64,000 bases of DNA from Bretschneidera sinensis (taxonomy: Eukaryota > Streptophyta > Magnoliopsida > Brassicales > Akaniaceae). The DNA is taken from the NCBI GenBank assembly GCA_023935145.1, contig CM043700.1, positions 33,079,456 through 33,143,455 on the forward strand, in the 5' to 3' direction. Each line of letters opens with the position of its first letter. Within the stretch, counting starts at the first letter, position 1. Below the pieces are notes generated by a model, which was given only the letters and a program-made list of their open reading frames with translations, ran no database searches and had not been told where the DNA came from. The translations under genes were made by a program, and so were the position numbers. Positions 25,068 to 36,880 of this stretch are shown here, piece after piece.

Positions 25068-25474
25068 ACTATTATAATAATTCGATAAAAAAAAGTTTAT
25101 TTATTATTATGATGATGTAACACAAATTATAAAGTTTGTGTTTTCGTAACAAATAATTATGGGCTTGTTTGATTCTCATGCAGGAGAAGACTTGGAGAAA
25201 AAAATATAAAACAAAATTTGAATAGTAGATTCAACTGCCTTGCTAAAAACTCTCTTGCCAAAAATAAAAGTGAAAGAATGAATTCAATGGTCACACCCAA
25301 AAAAGAAAAATAAGTTTCATTTTCCACTAGTAATGTTTATATTTGATCAATGAAAGTAGTTGATCTGTAATATATTTTCTTTTATAGTGGCAAAGAGGGT
25401 GTTCAAGAAGTCCTGATTCCTAGCAATGATCCAAGATTGCTTGAAATTACTAGGTGTGTTAAACAAACTATAAT
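25068..25474. other. Intervening DNA, possibly host, with exon-like stretch
   Basis: About 400 bp between copia D and copia F1 that I cannot assign to any element. It contains an inverted repeat around 25129-25151 (CACAAA...TTTGTG) and, at 25388-25453, a 66-bp stretch bounded by TTTCTTTTATAG and GTGTGTT, consistent with an internal exon. Its reading frame gives GKEGVQEVLIPSNDPRLLEI. I do not recognise the protein. It may be a relic of a host gene that took these insertions. Confidence 0.4.
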
Positions 25475-26917
25475 TGTGTATATTTTCTAATGTAAATAAT
25501 ATTAGAAAATCCTACTCTAATGTAATTAGGAAACCTAATGCTAATGTAATTAGGAAACACTTATGTACATACACTATAAATATGAGCTCATACTACTATG
25601 CGTATTATCTTATCCTTAGCTATTTCTCATCATTGGGTGATTAGATAATTGGTTATTAAGAATGCCTTTCTTCATGGATATCTTGATGAAGTTGTGTACA
25701 TGAAACAACCTCCTGGTTTTGTTGATAACCTTCATCCCTCTCATGTCTGTAAATTACGCAAGGCTATCTATGATATGAAATAGGCTCCTAGAGCTTAGTT
25801 TCATTGCTTTAGTTCTTTCTTTTTCTCTCTTGTTTTTTCTTGCAGCCGAGCAGACACTTCTATATTTGTTCTCCAATCCTCTCATGGTCTTCTTATCTTA
25901 CTCATGTATGTTGATAACATTATCCTCATAGGTAATAATACTACCCTACTTTTTTGATTTATTATACTTTATCTAACCACTTTACTAAGAAAGATCTTGG
26001 TGATCTCTGTTATTTTCTTGGAATTGAAGTGGTTCGTCATCCCATCGATTTGTTTCTCTCTCAAACTAATTACACCAAAGACAGTTTACTTAAATTTTCT
26101 CTGTCTTCTGCAAAACCTGTTAAATCCCCTATACCTTCCTAGTCAGCATTTTCATAACACAAGGGTGAAGTACTAGTGGATCCTTATGAATTTAGGAGTA
26201 TGGTTGGAGGTCTTCAATATTTAACCGTGACCCAACTTGATATTGCATATACTCTTATTTTGGCTAGTCAGTTTTTGCACGCTCCTCACATGACTCATTT
26301 TCATATTGTCAAACTTATTTTTCGATATTTATGTGATATTAATAATCATGGTTTACATCTTACTTTTACAAAGGATTCCTCTCTTTCTTGTTATGTAGAT
26401 GCATATTAGGTAGGTTGCCCTGATAGTCATTGGTGCACCATAAGTTATGCATTCTTTCTTGGACTAAATCTTATTTCTTGGAAAGTAAAGAAACAACCTA
26501 CCATGTCTCGTTCCAACACTGAATCTAAATATTGATCCCTTGCTTATGATGTAACTGAGTCCTACTGGATTTATCAAATTCTCTCTGACTTACATGTATT
26601 GTTGGCTCATCCAGTTCGAGTATACTGTGATAACATTGGTGCCACTTATCTTGCTGTTAATCCAGATTTTCATGCTCGCACCAAGCACATTGAGATAGAT
26701 TTTCATTTTGTTTGTGAAAATGTATCCCAGTGAGATGTTCAAATTCGCTATATTTCCACTGATATTCTGCTTGCAGATATATTCCTAAAAAGATTGTCTT
26801 CACCTCAGTTTCTTCAACATAAAATCAATCTCTCTGTGGTTCTACCCCATTTAGATTGAGGGAAGGTGTAAATGTATATATTTTCTAATGTAAATAATAT
26901 TAAAAAATCCTAGTTAC
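25475..26917 (+). mobile_element. Element F1: copia fragment with LTR remnants and RT-RNase H only
   Basis: A segment at 25475 (TGTGTATATTTTCTAATG) recurs at 26873 (TGTATATATTTTCTAATG) after a polypurine tract, identifying the two LTR starts. Between them only the RT centre through RNase H survives: NAFLHGYLDE, the altered catalytic text MYVDNI, FTKKDLGDLCYFLGIEV, and an RNase H tail ending HIEIDFHFV. Gag, protease, integrase and the RT N-terminus are missing at the junction near 25620-25650. Several stops are present. The 3' LTR stops after about 45 bp, where F2 begins. Confidence 0.8.
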
Positions 26918-28400
26918 TTGTGGCTCAACGAAAATGGTATGTTTAAAATGGATGTCAAAAATTTATTTCTCAATGGTGATCTTGATGAAGAAGTTTACAT
27001 GCAACCCCTTCTTGGTTATGATCACCCACTTAAGAAAGTGTGTCATTTATGAAGAGCTTTGTATGGTCTTAAACAAGCTCTATGAGCTTGGTTTGCAAAA
27101 TATAGCTCCACTATCAACCAGTTTGGTTTCACTTCAAGCCCCTATGACACAACCCTTTTTCTCAAGAAAAATGAACAAGGATACATTTTTCTTCTCTTGT
27201 ATGTTGATGATATGATCATGACAAGTGATGATATACATGGTATTTATGAACTTAAAGCCTTTCTTAATCAAGATTTCAAAATGAAGGATTTGGGTTCTTT
27301 TAGCTACCTTTTGAGTATTGAAGTCTCAGATGATTCCACTGGTTATTATTTATCTCAAGCTAGTTATGTTTCTGATCTTCTTACTTAAGCTGGTTCGACA
27401 GATAAAAAGGTTGCCTCTACTTCTTTTGAGGTCAATGTCAAGTTCACTTCTACTAATGGTCAACCTCTTAATGATTTTACACTTTATCGTCAGTTGGTTG
27501 GGAGCTTAGTCTATTTCACTATGACTCATCCTGATCTTGCTCACATTGTTCATATCGTTAGTCAGTTTATGTCTCCACCTCGTACAACTCTTTTTTGCTG
27601 TTGTTCTTCGCATCCTTTGGTATGTCAAAGGTACTTTATTTTATGGCTTGAATTTCTCCTCACAGACTTCTCTTAAGTTTTATGCCTATTCTAATGCTGA
27701 TTGGGCTAGGGATCCTACTGATTGACACTCTGCCACTGGTTTCTGTTTCTTCTTAGGTGATTCATTTATTTTCTGGTGTAGTAAGAAACATACTCTTACT
27801 TCTAGATCTAGTACTGAGTTAGAATATCGAGTTATTATTGATGGAGACACTTCTACGGCCAAATTTCTCTAGTTTTGTTGGTTATTACAAGATATGGGTG
27901 TTACACATTCTACTGCCACTATTATTTATTGCAATAATCGGAGTGCCATGGCTATTGCTCATAATGATGTTTTTTCATAAACAGACCAAACACATGGAGA
28001 ATGATTGTCATTTTGTTCACTAACACATCGACCGTGGTACCATTCGTCCTAGTTCTATTTGCTCTGCTGATATATTTACTAAAGCTCAGCTACTTGCCCG
28101 CTTTTATGAGTTAGTTGACAAGCTTAAGTTTGCATGCATTTTACCACCTTGAGTTTGATGGGGGAAGGAGTGTTAGAATATAATTAGGAAACTTTATTCA
28201 TATTATAGTTAGGAAACTCTATTTCTATTATAATTAGGAAATTATATTCCTATTATAATTAGGTTTTGATTACTTTCCTAATTTATACTTGTCATGCCTA
28301 GCTCTTTGTATCACTATATATACTGCTACATATTTGTAAATTCAATATGCTCAATACAATTATTCTCTTCCAAAACCCTATTTTTCTTAATTTTTTAGTA
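26918..28400 (+). mobile_element. Element F2: 5'-truncated copia related to D, with 3' LTR
   Basis: It begins in RT (MDVKNLFLNGDLDEEVYM), keeps Y-V-D-D-M near 27198-27215, continues through FLNQDFKMKDLGSFSYLL and MTHPDLAH to an RNase H tail with HMENDCHFVH, then a polypurine tract (TTGATGGGGGAAGGAG) and an LTR at 28171-28400. The protein and LTR start closely resemble element D, so the two belong to one family. Stops and frame changes are present. Everything upstream of RT is absent. Confidence 0.82.
28171..28400 (+). repeat. 3' LTR of element F2 (about 230 bp)
   Basis: Starts TGTTAGAATATAATTAGG, like the D LTR, but has extra copies of the phrase AATTAGGAAACT/TATT (28181-28262), so it is longer. 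A TATATATA box lies near 28315. The right boundary (TTTTTTAGTA) is approximate. Confidence 0.7.
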
Positions 28401-29267
28401 TGTTGAATCACCACTTTTGGTAGACAACCGATCAAGTTTCCAAGTTCATTAAAAGCATAGTTGTATTTCTATGGAGCATCCTCCATGCCTAATAACACTG
28501 ACACCACAACCTTTGAATCACTTCCTAAAATTCGCTCTTTATATGATGAAAAGTACCAATTAACGCAACAGCTTAATGTTTCCTCAATTGCTAACCAATC
28601 AGCTAAGTTTGAATCACCCAATTAATATTTCAAAAGAACATTCCCATCCCATATTCATTTGCATTATGGAGCACACCACTTACTCTAACTGGTCCAGGCT
28701 TGCCCATTGAGGATCCATAAACATTAAATTTAATGTAGCCACATGGTGGATAGGTGTCCATGCCAAAGCATCCCTTCTCTTTTCTTTCTTTAATGGAGGA
28801 TTAATCTTCTCGTTGTGTACTAACATATTTTTTTATTGAAAAGCAATCATCCTTTCATATTGCTTTGATCCATTCCACCATCCTTACTTTCATTAAGTCA
28901 CATACTTCATTAACCTCTTATTTTTTTTGTTTTGAAAAACCACCGAATTCCTACTAAGCAATACAATCCAAATCATTGCATAAAAAAACAAAAGTCAGCT
29001 TATGAACCCCAAAATTAGGAAACAATGAATTCTAGCCCATGAACAACTATTGGATCGAACTAGGAGCAACCCAAGAAACTCCCCACCAATTCATGAATTT
29101 ACACCAAATCATCCCTACCATTTTGCAACCCAAAATAAGATGATACTATTGTAATTTTTCTTCTAAATGGAACATAATATAATAATAAAAACTTAGAGCC
29201 ATGAATTAATCACTATCTTTAAGGCTTTATTTTGCCATGGGTACAGATGAATAGTCCTCTTGGATAC

Positions 29268-30191
29268 AACTAAGTCTCTAGGTTGAAGTCTACAGACAGT
29301 AAAATCTGAAGAACTTCAGATTTTATTCTGCTTTGAAATAATTGAAATATTATGGCAGAAGGTTTTGAGAGAAAAAGAAAGAGGAAGAAATAAATTAATT
29401 GTAATCTGAATTTGGAGGGAGGTAGGATATTTATAGGTGTAGAGATTCCTCTTTAATCAATTCTTGACAAACATATCTTTCCAATTAGGAAAGACATGAT
29501 TTTTTCAGATTTAATATGAGCCTCTAGATCATGTTTCTTAATTTTAAACTGTCCAGATTGTGTTTGTTGAAGAGATAGTTGACTAATCTGACACCCTATT
29601 GATTAAGTCATGACTTTTGGATTTGAATCATACTTGTTTGATTAAAGCACAACCTTTAGATTTAATTAAATGCTTTTTGATTTAATCTGACACATTTCTA
29701 ATTAAATCCTGGGCTTCTGGGCTTTTGTCTAAAATCTAGATACTTGAACCCAAACAACGAACATGGACTGGGCTCGGGGCGAGGGCTCCTCAACGACGAT
29801 GCACACGTTCGAAGTGCAAAATGTGTCTAAACCGCCAATACGACTTTGCAACGCGACCAGGGCAGAGGTTGAGCTCGAACTCGGGCCAGAGCACAGGTGC
29901 ATGCACGGTGCCATGAACCTTCACCTTTATCTTTTCTTTTAACTGAAGTAGATAAGAATCCCAAATAAATGCTTATACAACATTTTATTTATCTTTTTCT
30001 TATCAATGTGAGATAAAGCCAATTTTGGTTTTCAAATAACCCTTTATTCTTATTTTAAACTCATACATTAAGATTCCTTTTGAATCAAAATAAATACCTA
30101 TTAAACCTCCAACTTGAGACCAAACGAATTGACTTGTTATTTAAGACCTTAAAATGGTCTAAAATTAGCTCTTAGAGCTGATTTTCCAACA
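29268..30191 (-). repeat. Solo LTR G (minus, about 0.92 kb), copia-like
   Basis: Read on the minus strand it starts TGTTGGAAAATCAGC at 30191, has a TATA box (TATAAATAT) at 29428-29436 followed by a pyrimidine-rich leader, and ends near 29268. GATAC occurs just outside both ends (29263-29267 and 30192-30196), as expected for a target-site duplication. The left end lacks the canonical CA on the minus strand, so that boundary is uncertain. It interrupts the LINE zinc-tail coding sequence. Confidence 0.6.
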
Positions 30192-30949
30192 GATACACTG
30201 ATTATAAATCTAGTTCATATAATGCACAACTATCTAATAAATTATTTGAGCAACCTCTCTTTTTTAAATCTTGTTTGACAGCCACTCTTACTTTGAACAC
30301 TTGCCAACTGAAGCATTCAACATTTATAGGAGCAATACCTTTACAAATGCTACCATCTAGTTTTGAAGAAGCACCAGAAGCCATTTCAAAAGCTTGACAG
30401 AAAGACTTAACTGAATATTTCCCATTCAGGTTGAAATTCTACCTTGCTCTATTTGCTTTTAACTTACTCAAAATAACCTGATTTGACAACAGTTTTAACT
30501 CCTGCCATTATTCAACTTCTTAGTCAAATTCTCAACTCGTTATTCCACTCCTATTTATTCCCATCCTATCCTCCAAATTCTCTAACTTTACCTTCTTTAT
30601 TACATGTTAATGGAAAGATGCGAGGAAATTTTTCCTTTAAGCTTTTCTCCTTTAACCATTTATCATCACACAAAAGGGTCATTAACTCATCACCAATACT
30701 AACCCATAATACCTTTTTAATCACTTAATGAACTTTTCAATTAAAATTCATTCCACTCATGATCTCTCTCCACATCCATGAAAAATTATGCCTTCTATTG
30801 CCTTGTGGTTCTAAACCATTTTCTGTATACCTATATTTCTCACAAATAATTTTTATCCATAGAGAGTTTCTATTTATGATTAGTATCCATAACCACTTAA
30901 ATAGCATTGTATAATTCTTCTCTTTCATTCTTCTTACACCAAGACCCCC

Positions 30950-32369
30950 TGATGAGAGCTATAAAATGCATCTTAATAGTACTTAATTGTTAGCATTTTA
31001 GAGTTGATCTAGGTTTTAATTGCACTTTTATATGTTAACAACTCTAAAGTGTCATCTTTGGATCACTAATTTTTTTTGATGCATTTTCAAGTATTTTGAG
31101 TCTTAAAGAGATGGAAAAGCTATTGTTGAATAAAGCATAAAGATTCCATGTATACTGAAGCAAAAGAGTGCTTTCGAAAAGGCTAAACAAAGAGATCCAA
31201 GGATGTGCGCCATGCCCTAGAACCAGCTGGGCCACACCCTCCAAAACAGAGGCCAAAGCAAGCAAAGAAGGCCATTAGGTCAGGGTGAGCCTTGGACCAA
31301 GGGGCGTCGCGCCCTGAGGTGTGAGGTGTACCCTGGATTAATCTAAGGTGCACCCTGAAGGGCTGAGGTGCACCCTGGATGGAGTTACGCCGCACCTTCC
31401 AGCAAGTTCACAAAGCTGAAACCAAGCCTAGGCGTGAGAAAATCTAAGCCTAAGCACGCACATGAACTTTGTTCTCCGAGTTATGATGTAATTAGGTCTT
31501 TAATGATTGTTTAAAACCCTAAAACACCCTTGGACCCTTGTATTATAAATAGATCACTTAGGGTTTGATATTAGACACTGATTAAGCCTAGGAAACTTAA
31601 GGGAGCAGCCGATATTCCTCTATCAAAGTGTTCAACCATGAGCCTCATGGCCAACTAATCTCCAAGCAAGGCGAATGGATCAATCCTTAGGTGTAGTTGT
31701 TCTTACTTTCTAGTCTTGATTCGGTTGTAAAGATTTAATGTTAAAACATTGTTTATGATTTATTCTTTGATCAAACAAGAAGAATTAGGGTTCATATGAC
31801 AGCTACACTTTTTATTCTTTTTATCTTAGATTTTCTTAATATGGTGATTGCATGCTTCTTCTCCATATAAGTCTAGTCTTTCTCTTCTTATGTCAAGTTG
31901 TTCAAGTGTGATTGAGTCCGGTAGATTTCTCTTTTAGAGTTGTCCATTACTGCGATATTATCATGGTGATATATTGTCATTTCTTGATAACTTTATAGGA
32001 TAGGTCATGTGTGCTTAAATCGAAATCAATGACTATTTCATAAGTAATTACTTTAGGGTTTATATTTGTGCTTAATTGAATATTTGTCGATTGCCTGTTT
32101 GGGATGTGAAACTTGCAATCGAGATAAAAACAACTGAATCTTGATTAGGATAAGGCAACGAACTTAGGGAGGATTCCCGGACCTTTGTTGATTCTCCATA
32201 ATATATTCACACGACTATTTACATAATTACTATCAAAACTCAAATTCTTTCATTTAATCTTTACCGTTCGTGTTTAGGTTTACCTTCTCTTGTAATTAAC
32301 TTGTTTCCCTATGGAATCGATACCCCAAAACTGTGTTACAACTACCGCGTTACTCTTTGGGCGTAATCA
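30950..32369 (+). repeat. Solo LTR H (1420 bp), relative of the element A LTR
   Basis: Starts TGATGAGAGC and ends GCGTAATCA, as in element A, and shares the R/U5 text (GATTGAGTCCGGTAGA, GCAATCGAGATAAAAACAAC). The flanks are CCCCC (30945-30949) and CTCCC (32370-32374), a four-of-five target-site match. No internal region follows. LINE coding text resumes on both sides, so this is a recombination-derived solo LTR. Confidence 0.88.
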
Positions 32370-32503
32370 CTCCCACACTTCTTGCTCATGCGTACTTCAT
32401 TCCAATTAACATAATGAATTTTCCTATGTTCATATGCAAACATATCATATAACAACTTTCTAATATCATCTAAAATTGTTTCAACTTTGCTTCTTTCCTA
32501 CAC

Positions 32504-33422
32504 TTGAAACAGTGGCTAACTACAAGCAAAAGGCAGATAAGTAAAAAGAGCCTAAGATCAAAAGAGGGTGGTGGTGTAGTTGTGCCCTCTTATATGAAGC
32601 TAGTATTTGTTTTTGTTGACAATCTAAAGCCATCTATTTATACTTTCCTTCTTTGTGGATTGTTTGAATCATTTGAAAATATTAGATAAGTGTACATTTC
32701 TCTAAATCTAAGAAGAGGAAAAACAGATTTGTTTGGTTTTGTTACGTTTGTTGACTTACGCAAAGCTTTGTCTACCATAAGAACTCTTGACGGTTCAAAA
32801 CTTTTAGATAATCTTTTGGCTATCAAACTAGCATAAAATGATAGAAGTGAAGCTAAAGTTTTTAGTTCTATAAAACCTAATGCTTTCAATAAGAATCTGA
32901 AGCATTCTTTTCAGTTTGCTTCAAATGAAGTTGGTCGCCCATTTGCAGATGTTATGAAAAAAACATTCTCTCCTCAATGTTGTTATAGAGATTCCCATTC
33001 TCTCCTCAATGTCGAAAGATTTCTTGGAAGGTGAGGCGTCTCAAAGGGCATTTGATTACGTTTTTTATGAGAAGGACAATAAGGATATCAAATTGCTCAA
33101 TAAAAGTGTTATAGGTTATTTATTCAATGTTGAAGATTTAATTAACTTCAAGGAAAGCTTTATTGGAAATGGTAAGCTTGAATAATTTTTGTTCCAATGG
33201 AGGAAATTAAATTTTTTCTTATTTTTGACAGTAAAAAGGTTACAATTAAGCAAATTGAGGAGGGAAGAAGCTGGTTTGATCAACAGTTTTCCTATTTAAA
33301 GCCATGGTGTGTCAATGACTTAAGTGTTGATAAATTTTTTTTGGATAAAGGCAAAAAGAATCCCATTTCAAGCTTAAAATCCCAAGGATTTTAGAGTTTT
33401 AGTAGAGGGTTGGGGAAATTAT
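32504..33422 (+). pseudogene. LINE ORF1 remnant with RRM domain (plus strand)
   Basis: Plus-strand frame with stops. An RNA-recognition motif runs about 32605-32850: RNP2-like VFVDNL and RNP1-like LFGFVTFV, followed by ALSTIRTLDGSKLLDN. After a frame change the text LLNKSVIGYLFNVEDL, FDSKKVTIKQIEEGRSWF and YLKPW follows the layout of plant LINE ORF1 proteins, where an RRM precedes a conserved domain and a zinc knuckle. No knuckle is seen because the LTR of element I begins at 33423. Orientation is opposite to the adjacent ORF2 remnant, so these are two different LINE insertions. Confidence 0.7.
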
Positions 33423-34147
33423 TGTCGGGATTGTGGGGTCCAGCCCATAAGCAAGTTAAAATAAGAAATAAAAGAAAGTTAAAGGTATTGGCTGGTGTAG
33501 TCCTTATAAGACTCAGAATCCTATGCCTATTAGAAGAGATTATCTTCTAATCAATGGCTATATAAAAAGGCCTGATTTCTTTCTTTTTTCTATGGTGAGT
33601 TACAGAGAGTAAAGAAAAATAGAGCTCCACCGTAAGGTATAAAGAGGGGGTTTTCTTTCTATTTACTGGGAGAGTAAAAGGAAGAAAAGGTACAATAGTT
33701 TGAGATTTTCTCTAGGGTATTATTTAGGGTGTTTGGTCATAGAGAATCAATCTACTCGAGGTTTACAGTTTCTATCACGGTGTTTGATTTTAGTGAAGCT
33801 AGGGACTTCTCATATTTCAGTGGTTGGTAGTACAACAGTGATTTTTCCCTAGATAGGAAATTTTTTAATATTACAAAATTGTTGTGGTTCTCAATTTTGG
33901 GCATAAACTTGGGACATAAACTTTGTAATTTTTATTTACATAGTGGAGTTATTTTTTGCCCCATGGTTTTTCCCCGTCTGCACTAGAGGGGGTTCCATGT
34001 AAATTCTTGTGTACTTGGTTTATTGCTTTATTTTATGTTTTTCATTTATTTCCCTGCTGGGCTTGGAGATTTTTATATTTAATATTTGATCTTTGGTTGG
34101 AATTGTGGTACTTGATTAATTGTTGACGGTGGGTAATTTTCCCAACA
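33423..34147 (+). repeat. 5' LTR of element I (725 bp)
   Basis: Begins TGTCGGGATT and ends TTTTCCCAACA, near-inverted termini. A TATAAAAAG box lies near 33561. The primer site TGGTATCAGAGC follows at 34150-34161. Confidence 0.88.
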
Positions 34148-34189
34148 AGTGGTATCAGAGCTTTTGTTGCTTGTGTTGGTCAATGTGGA

Positions 34190-35431
34190 TGAAAAATCTA
34201 GTACTATGATTTTATTGACATCTTCTAATTATTTGGTTTAGAAACCAAAGATGGAATATTATCTCTATTTCAAAAAAATTTATGATCCCATTTAGGGTGA
34301 TGAAGCAAAGCCAGAGGGCAAGACCAATAAAGAGTGGGAAAGAATGAATAGGAAGACTGTTGGTGCCATTAGACAGTGGGTGGATCTTAATGTGTTCTAT
34401 CATGTGGCCAAAGAGACTAATGTCAAATCTCTTTAGGAAAAATTAGAGATGCTTTATGAAAGAAAGATAGCTAATAACAAAGCTTTTGTGATGAGAAAGG
34501 TTGTGAATTTGAAGTACGGGGATAAACATTCCATTGACGAACACTTGAATGATTTTCAAGATCTTGTGAACCAGTTGTCTATGATGAAAATAGTGTTAGA
34601 TGATGAGTTACAAGCACTATTTCTTTTGGGTACTTTGCCTGATAGCTGGGAGACTTTGTAGTGCCATTTAGTAACTTTGCCCCGAATGGTGTGCTCAGTT
34701 TGTCTATGGTGAAAGACAGTTTGTCTATGGTGAAAGACAGTATGTTCAATGGGGAGACTCGTAGAAAATATTCGGGAAAGAATAATGGTTAAGCCCTTGT
34801 CACAGAGAACAAAGGTAAAAGTAAGAGTAGAGGCCTAAAGGTCATGGTGAATCCAAAGATAGATTAAAGTCTAGAGATAAGGTGAAATGCTATCATTGCA
34901 ATAAACTGGGTCATATGAGGAGAAATTGTTCGGTCTGGAAATAAGAACAACATAATGGGAAGAATCAGAAGAAGACTAATGATAAGAACACAACAATAGT
35001 TGTTTCAGATGATGAAAACTTTTTGTAACTTACTTATAAGTTTGAGGAGTGCAATCATGTTGCAGATTCTAGTACTGATTGGGTGGTTAACTCAACAGCT
35101 TCTTACTATTGTATTCCACATTGGGATTACTTTACAACGTATAGAGCATGAGACTTTGGTATAGTGAAGATGGTTAACTTAAGTTTTGCTCCAATTGTGT
35201 GGATTGGAGATGTGCTCATACAGAGAGATGTAGTGTGCACTATGACTTTGAAGCATGTGTGACATGTTCCTGAATTGTGTTTCAATCTGCTTTTAACTCA
35301 TGTCCTAGATGAAGAAGAATATGAGCACTACTTTAGTAATGAAAGGTAGAAACTAACTAAGGGATCATTGGTGGTTGCGAGAGGAAAGATGTGTTGCACA
35401 TTGTATAAGACACATGTGAAAGTGTATGGTA
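34190..35431 (+). pseudogene. gag: Element I gag-protease pseudogene, with continuation at 41207-41333
   Basis: Gag text includes WVDLNVFYHVAKETNVKSL, LEMLYERK, NNKAFVMRKVVNLKY and LLGTLPDSWETL (34380-34660). A zinc knuckle CYHCNKLGHMRRNC is at about 34889-34930. A 21-bp segment (TTTGTCTATGGTGAAAGACAG) is tandemly repeated near 34698-34740. The protease region (WVVNSTASYYCIPH) has lost its D-S-G-A signature. The GAG-pre-integrase domain starts with TKGSLVVARGK and resumes beyond J at 41207 with LWHKWLAHISEKDLE. Several stops make it non-functional. Confidence 0.82.
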
Positions 35432-35436
35432 ATAAG

Positions 35437-36760
35437 TGATGAGTGCCAAATATTGCATATTTTGGCCCTTTAATTTACATTTGTTAGCTTAGTAATTTGT
35501 TACTTTGAGTTGTTTTCATTGTTTTTCAAGTTTACAAGCACTGGGAAAAGAGTTTCACTAAAATTGCCAAAATCGCCTTACAGATCAGTCATTTTTGTGG
35601 ATTTTACTATATTGATTCCGGAAGAACCAGGAGATGAGCCATATATGCTTGGAAAGATCCGGAAGTCTATTTTCTGAGGGATTTTACGGCTTGTAAAAAC
35701 GATTTTTCTAGAGAAAGTTATGGCCATTTTAGTAAACAAGGGTCAAGCTGAAGAAGTCTAGTGCGCTCGATCGCACCAGACTTGCGATCGATCGCAAATG
35801 CGCTCTTGCACATCCCACATCGGTTAAAAATGCTCTGTAGTGCGCCAATGTGCGCTCGAGCGCACCAGAGTGCGCTTGATCGCACTCGGGCAGTTTCCCA
35901 CATCGATTTTGAAACCCATTGTGCTCCGGGACTCCCCCTATATAAACACCATCTGACCTCATCATTCAGTGTACAATTCCTAAGCCACTTTGGTGTTTAC
36001 CGGTGGACGTCCGCTAGCATTCTGGTGGATCCCGAAGGCATTGCTACCACGAGGGGAAGCGCCGCCCGTCAGCGAGTGGAATTTCTCCCATGTAAAGTTT
36101 TTTATTTATTTCTTTATATTCAGTTGTTTTAGTTTAAATGTTTAGCACTTGTTATTATAGTTTTATAGTTATGAGTGGCTAGACTCTTCAGCTAAGGTTG
36201 AAGATGAAGCCCCGCCGTTGTTTGGCGTAGTAGTTCAGATTTGCTTGTACGAATCTGACAATTTTTAGTATAAATGTTCTGTCAATTATTTGAGTTAATC
36301 TTATAATTGATTGAGTTTAAATTGTCTGTTGGATTTTCTTTGTGTTTCATCTGATGGATACATTGAATGCTTTTCGATTAAATTGGATTCCCTTTGTGAT
36401 TTGTTAAGAGCGGATACATCGGGTGCTTTTGGTTTAGTTGGGATATTCTTTGTTTTTTGTCTTATAGTGGGATTCATTGAATGTTTTGATAGGCTATATT
36501 TTTAGAACATGTATGCTTAACTTCGGTGGGGTGGATTCGGAAACCTTAGTGCTTTTTATTATTAGATTTTAAATCAATTTAATTTAGTTTTAATTTCTTT
36601 TGCAATATCATTCACAATTCGGAACTAGGTTAAAATAGAGTTAGTTTAGATTAAAAATTATATTTTCACAACGCAATTCCCTGTGGATTCGACCTCGCAC
36701 TTGCACAACACTATACTACAAACGATTCGTGCGCTTGCGAGTAATTTAAAACTCACAACA
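35437..36760 (+). repeat. 5' LTR of element J (1324 bp)
   Basis: TG...CA ends. U3 holds four 14-bp palindromes of the TGCGMTCGAKCGCA type (35762, 35783, 35851, 35871), two CCCACATCG motifs and a TATATAAA box at 35939-35946. From about 35970 on the sequence is nearly the same as in the K LTR, whereas most of U3 upstream differs. Confidence 0.95.
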
Positions 36761-36765
36761 AGTTT

Positions 36766-36784
36766 TTGGCGCCGTTGCCAGGGA
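36766..36784 (+). other. Primer-binding site of element J (tRNA-Asp)
   Basis: TTGGCGCCGTTGCCAGGGA follows the LTR by a few bases. It equals the tRNA-Asp complement with one G-to-A change (GCCAGGGA for GCCGGGGA). K has the unmutated version. Confidence 0.88.
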
Positions 36785-36880
36785 ATTGTTTTGTTTGTGA
36801 AAATTTTTTGGTCTGAATTGATTTTATTTTTCTACTAGTTAGTTATAAAAATAAAAAAATATAAAAAGAAAAAAAAAATT

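Larger units (their letters stand above)
28401..32500 (-). pseudogene. LINE ORF2 C-terminal half (minus strand), split by two solo LTRs
   Basis: Read leftwards from about 32500: NWNEVRMSKKCG, then after the solo LTR H the next residues G-L-G-V-R-R-M-K-E-K, LFKWLWILI and SLWIKIICEKY (30737-30945); the GDELMTLLCDDKW region (about 30600-30700); the zinc-binding RT tail IAPINVECFSWQVFKVRVAVKQDL (30202-30384); after solo LTR G, WCKFMNWWGVSWVAP (about 29085); and an RNase H domain with VYGSSMGKPGP and SDSKVVVS (28480-28740). This is the order of plant L1-type ORF2 after the RT core. It has many stops, and is cut on the left by F2. Confidence 0.82.

Noticed and set aside
29729..29914. GC-rich 61-codon ORF inside solo LTR G
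   Set aside because: It lies in the U3 of a solo LTR, where composition explains the open frame.
36311..36505. A 64-codon ORF (MSLNCLLDFLCVSSD...) that recurs at 36311, 40752, 54573 and 62846
   Set aside because: It recurs only because it lies in the LTRs of J and K. It falls in the R/U5 leader with imperfect internal repeats, has no start context or homologue I recognise, and its recurrence is explained by LTR duplication.
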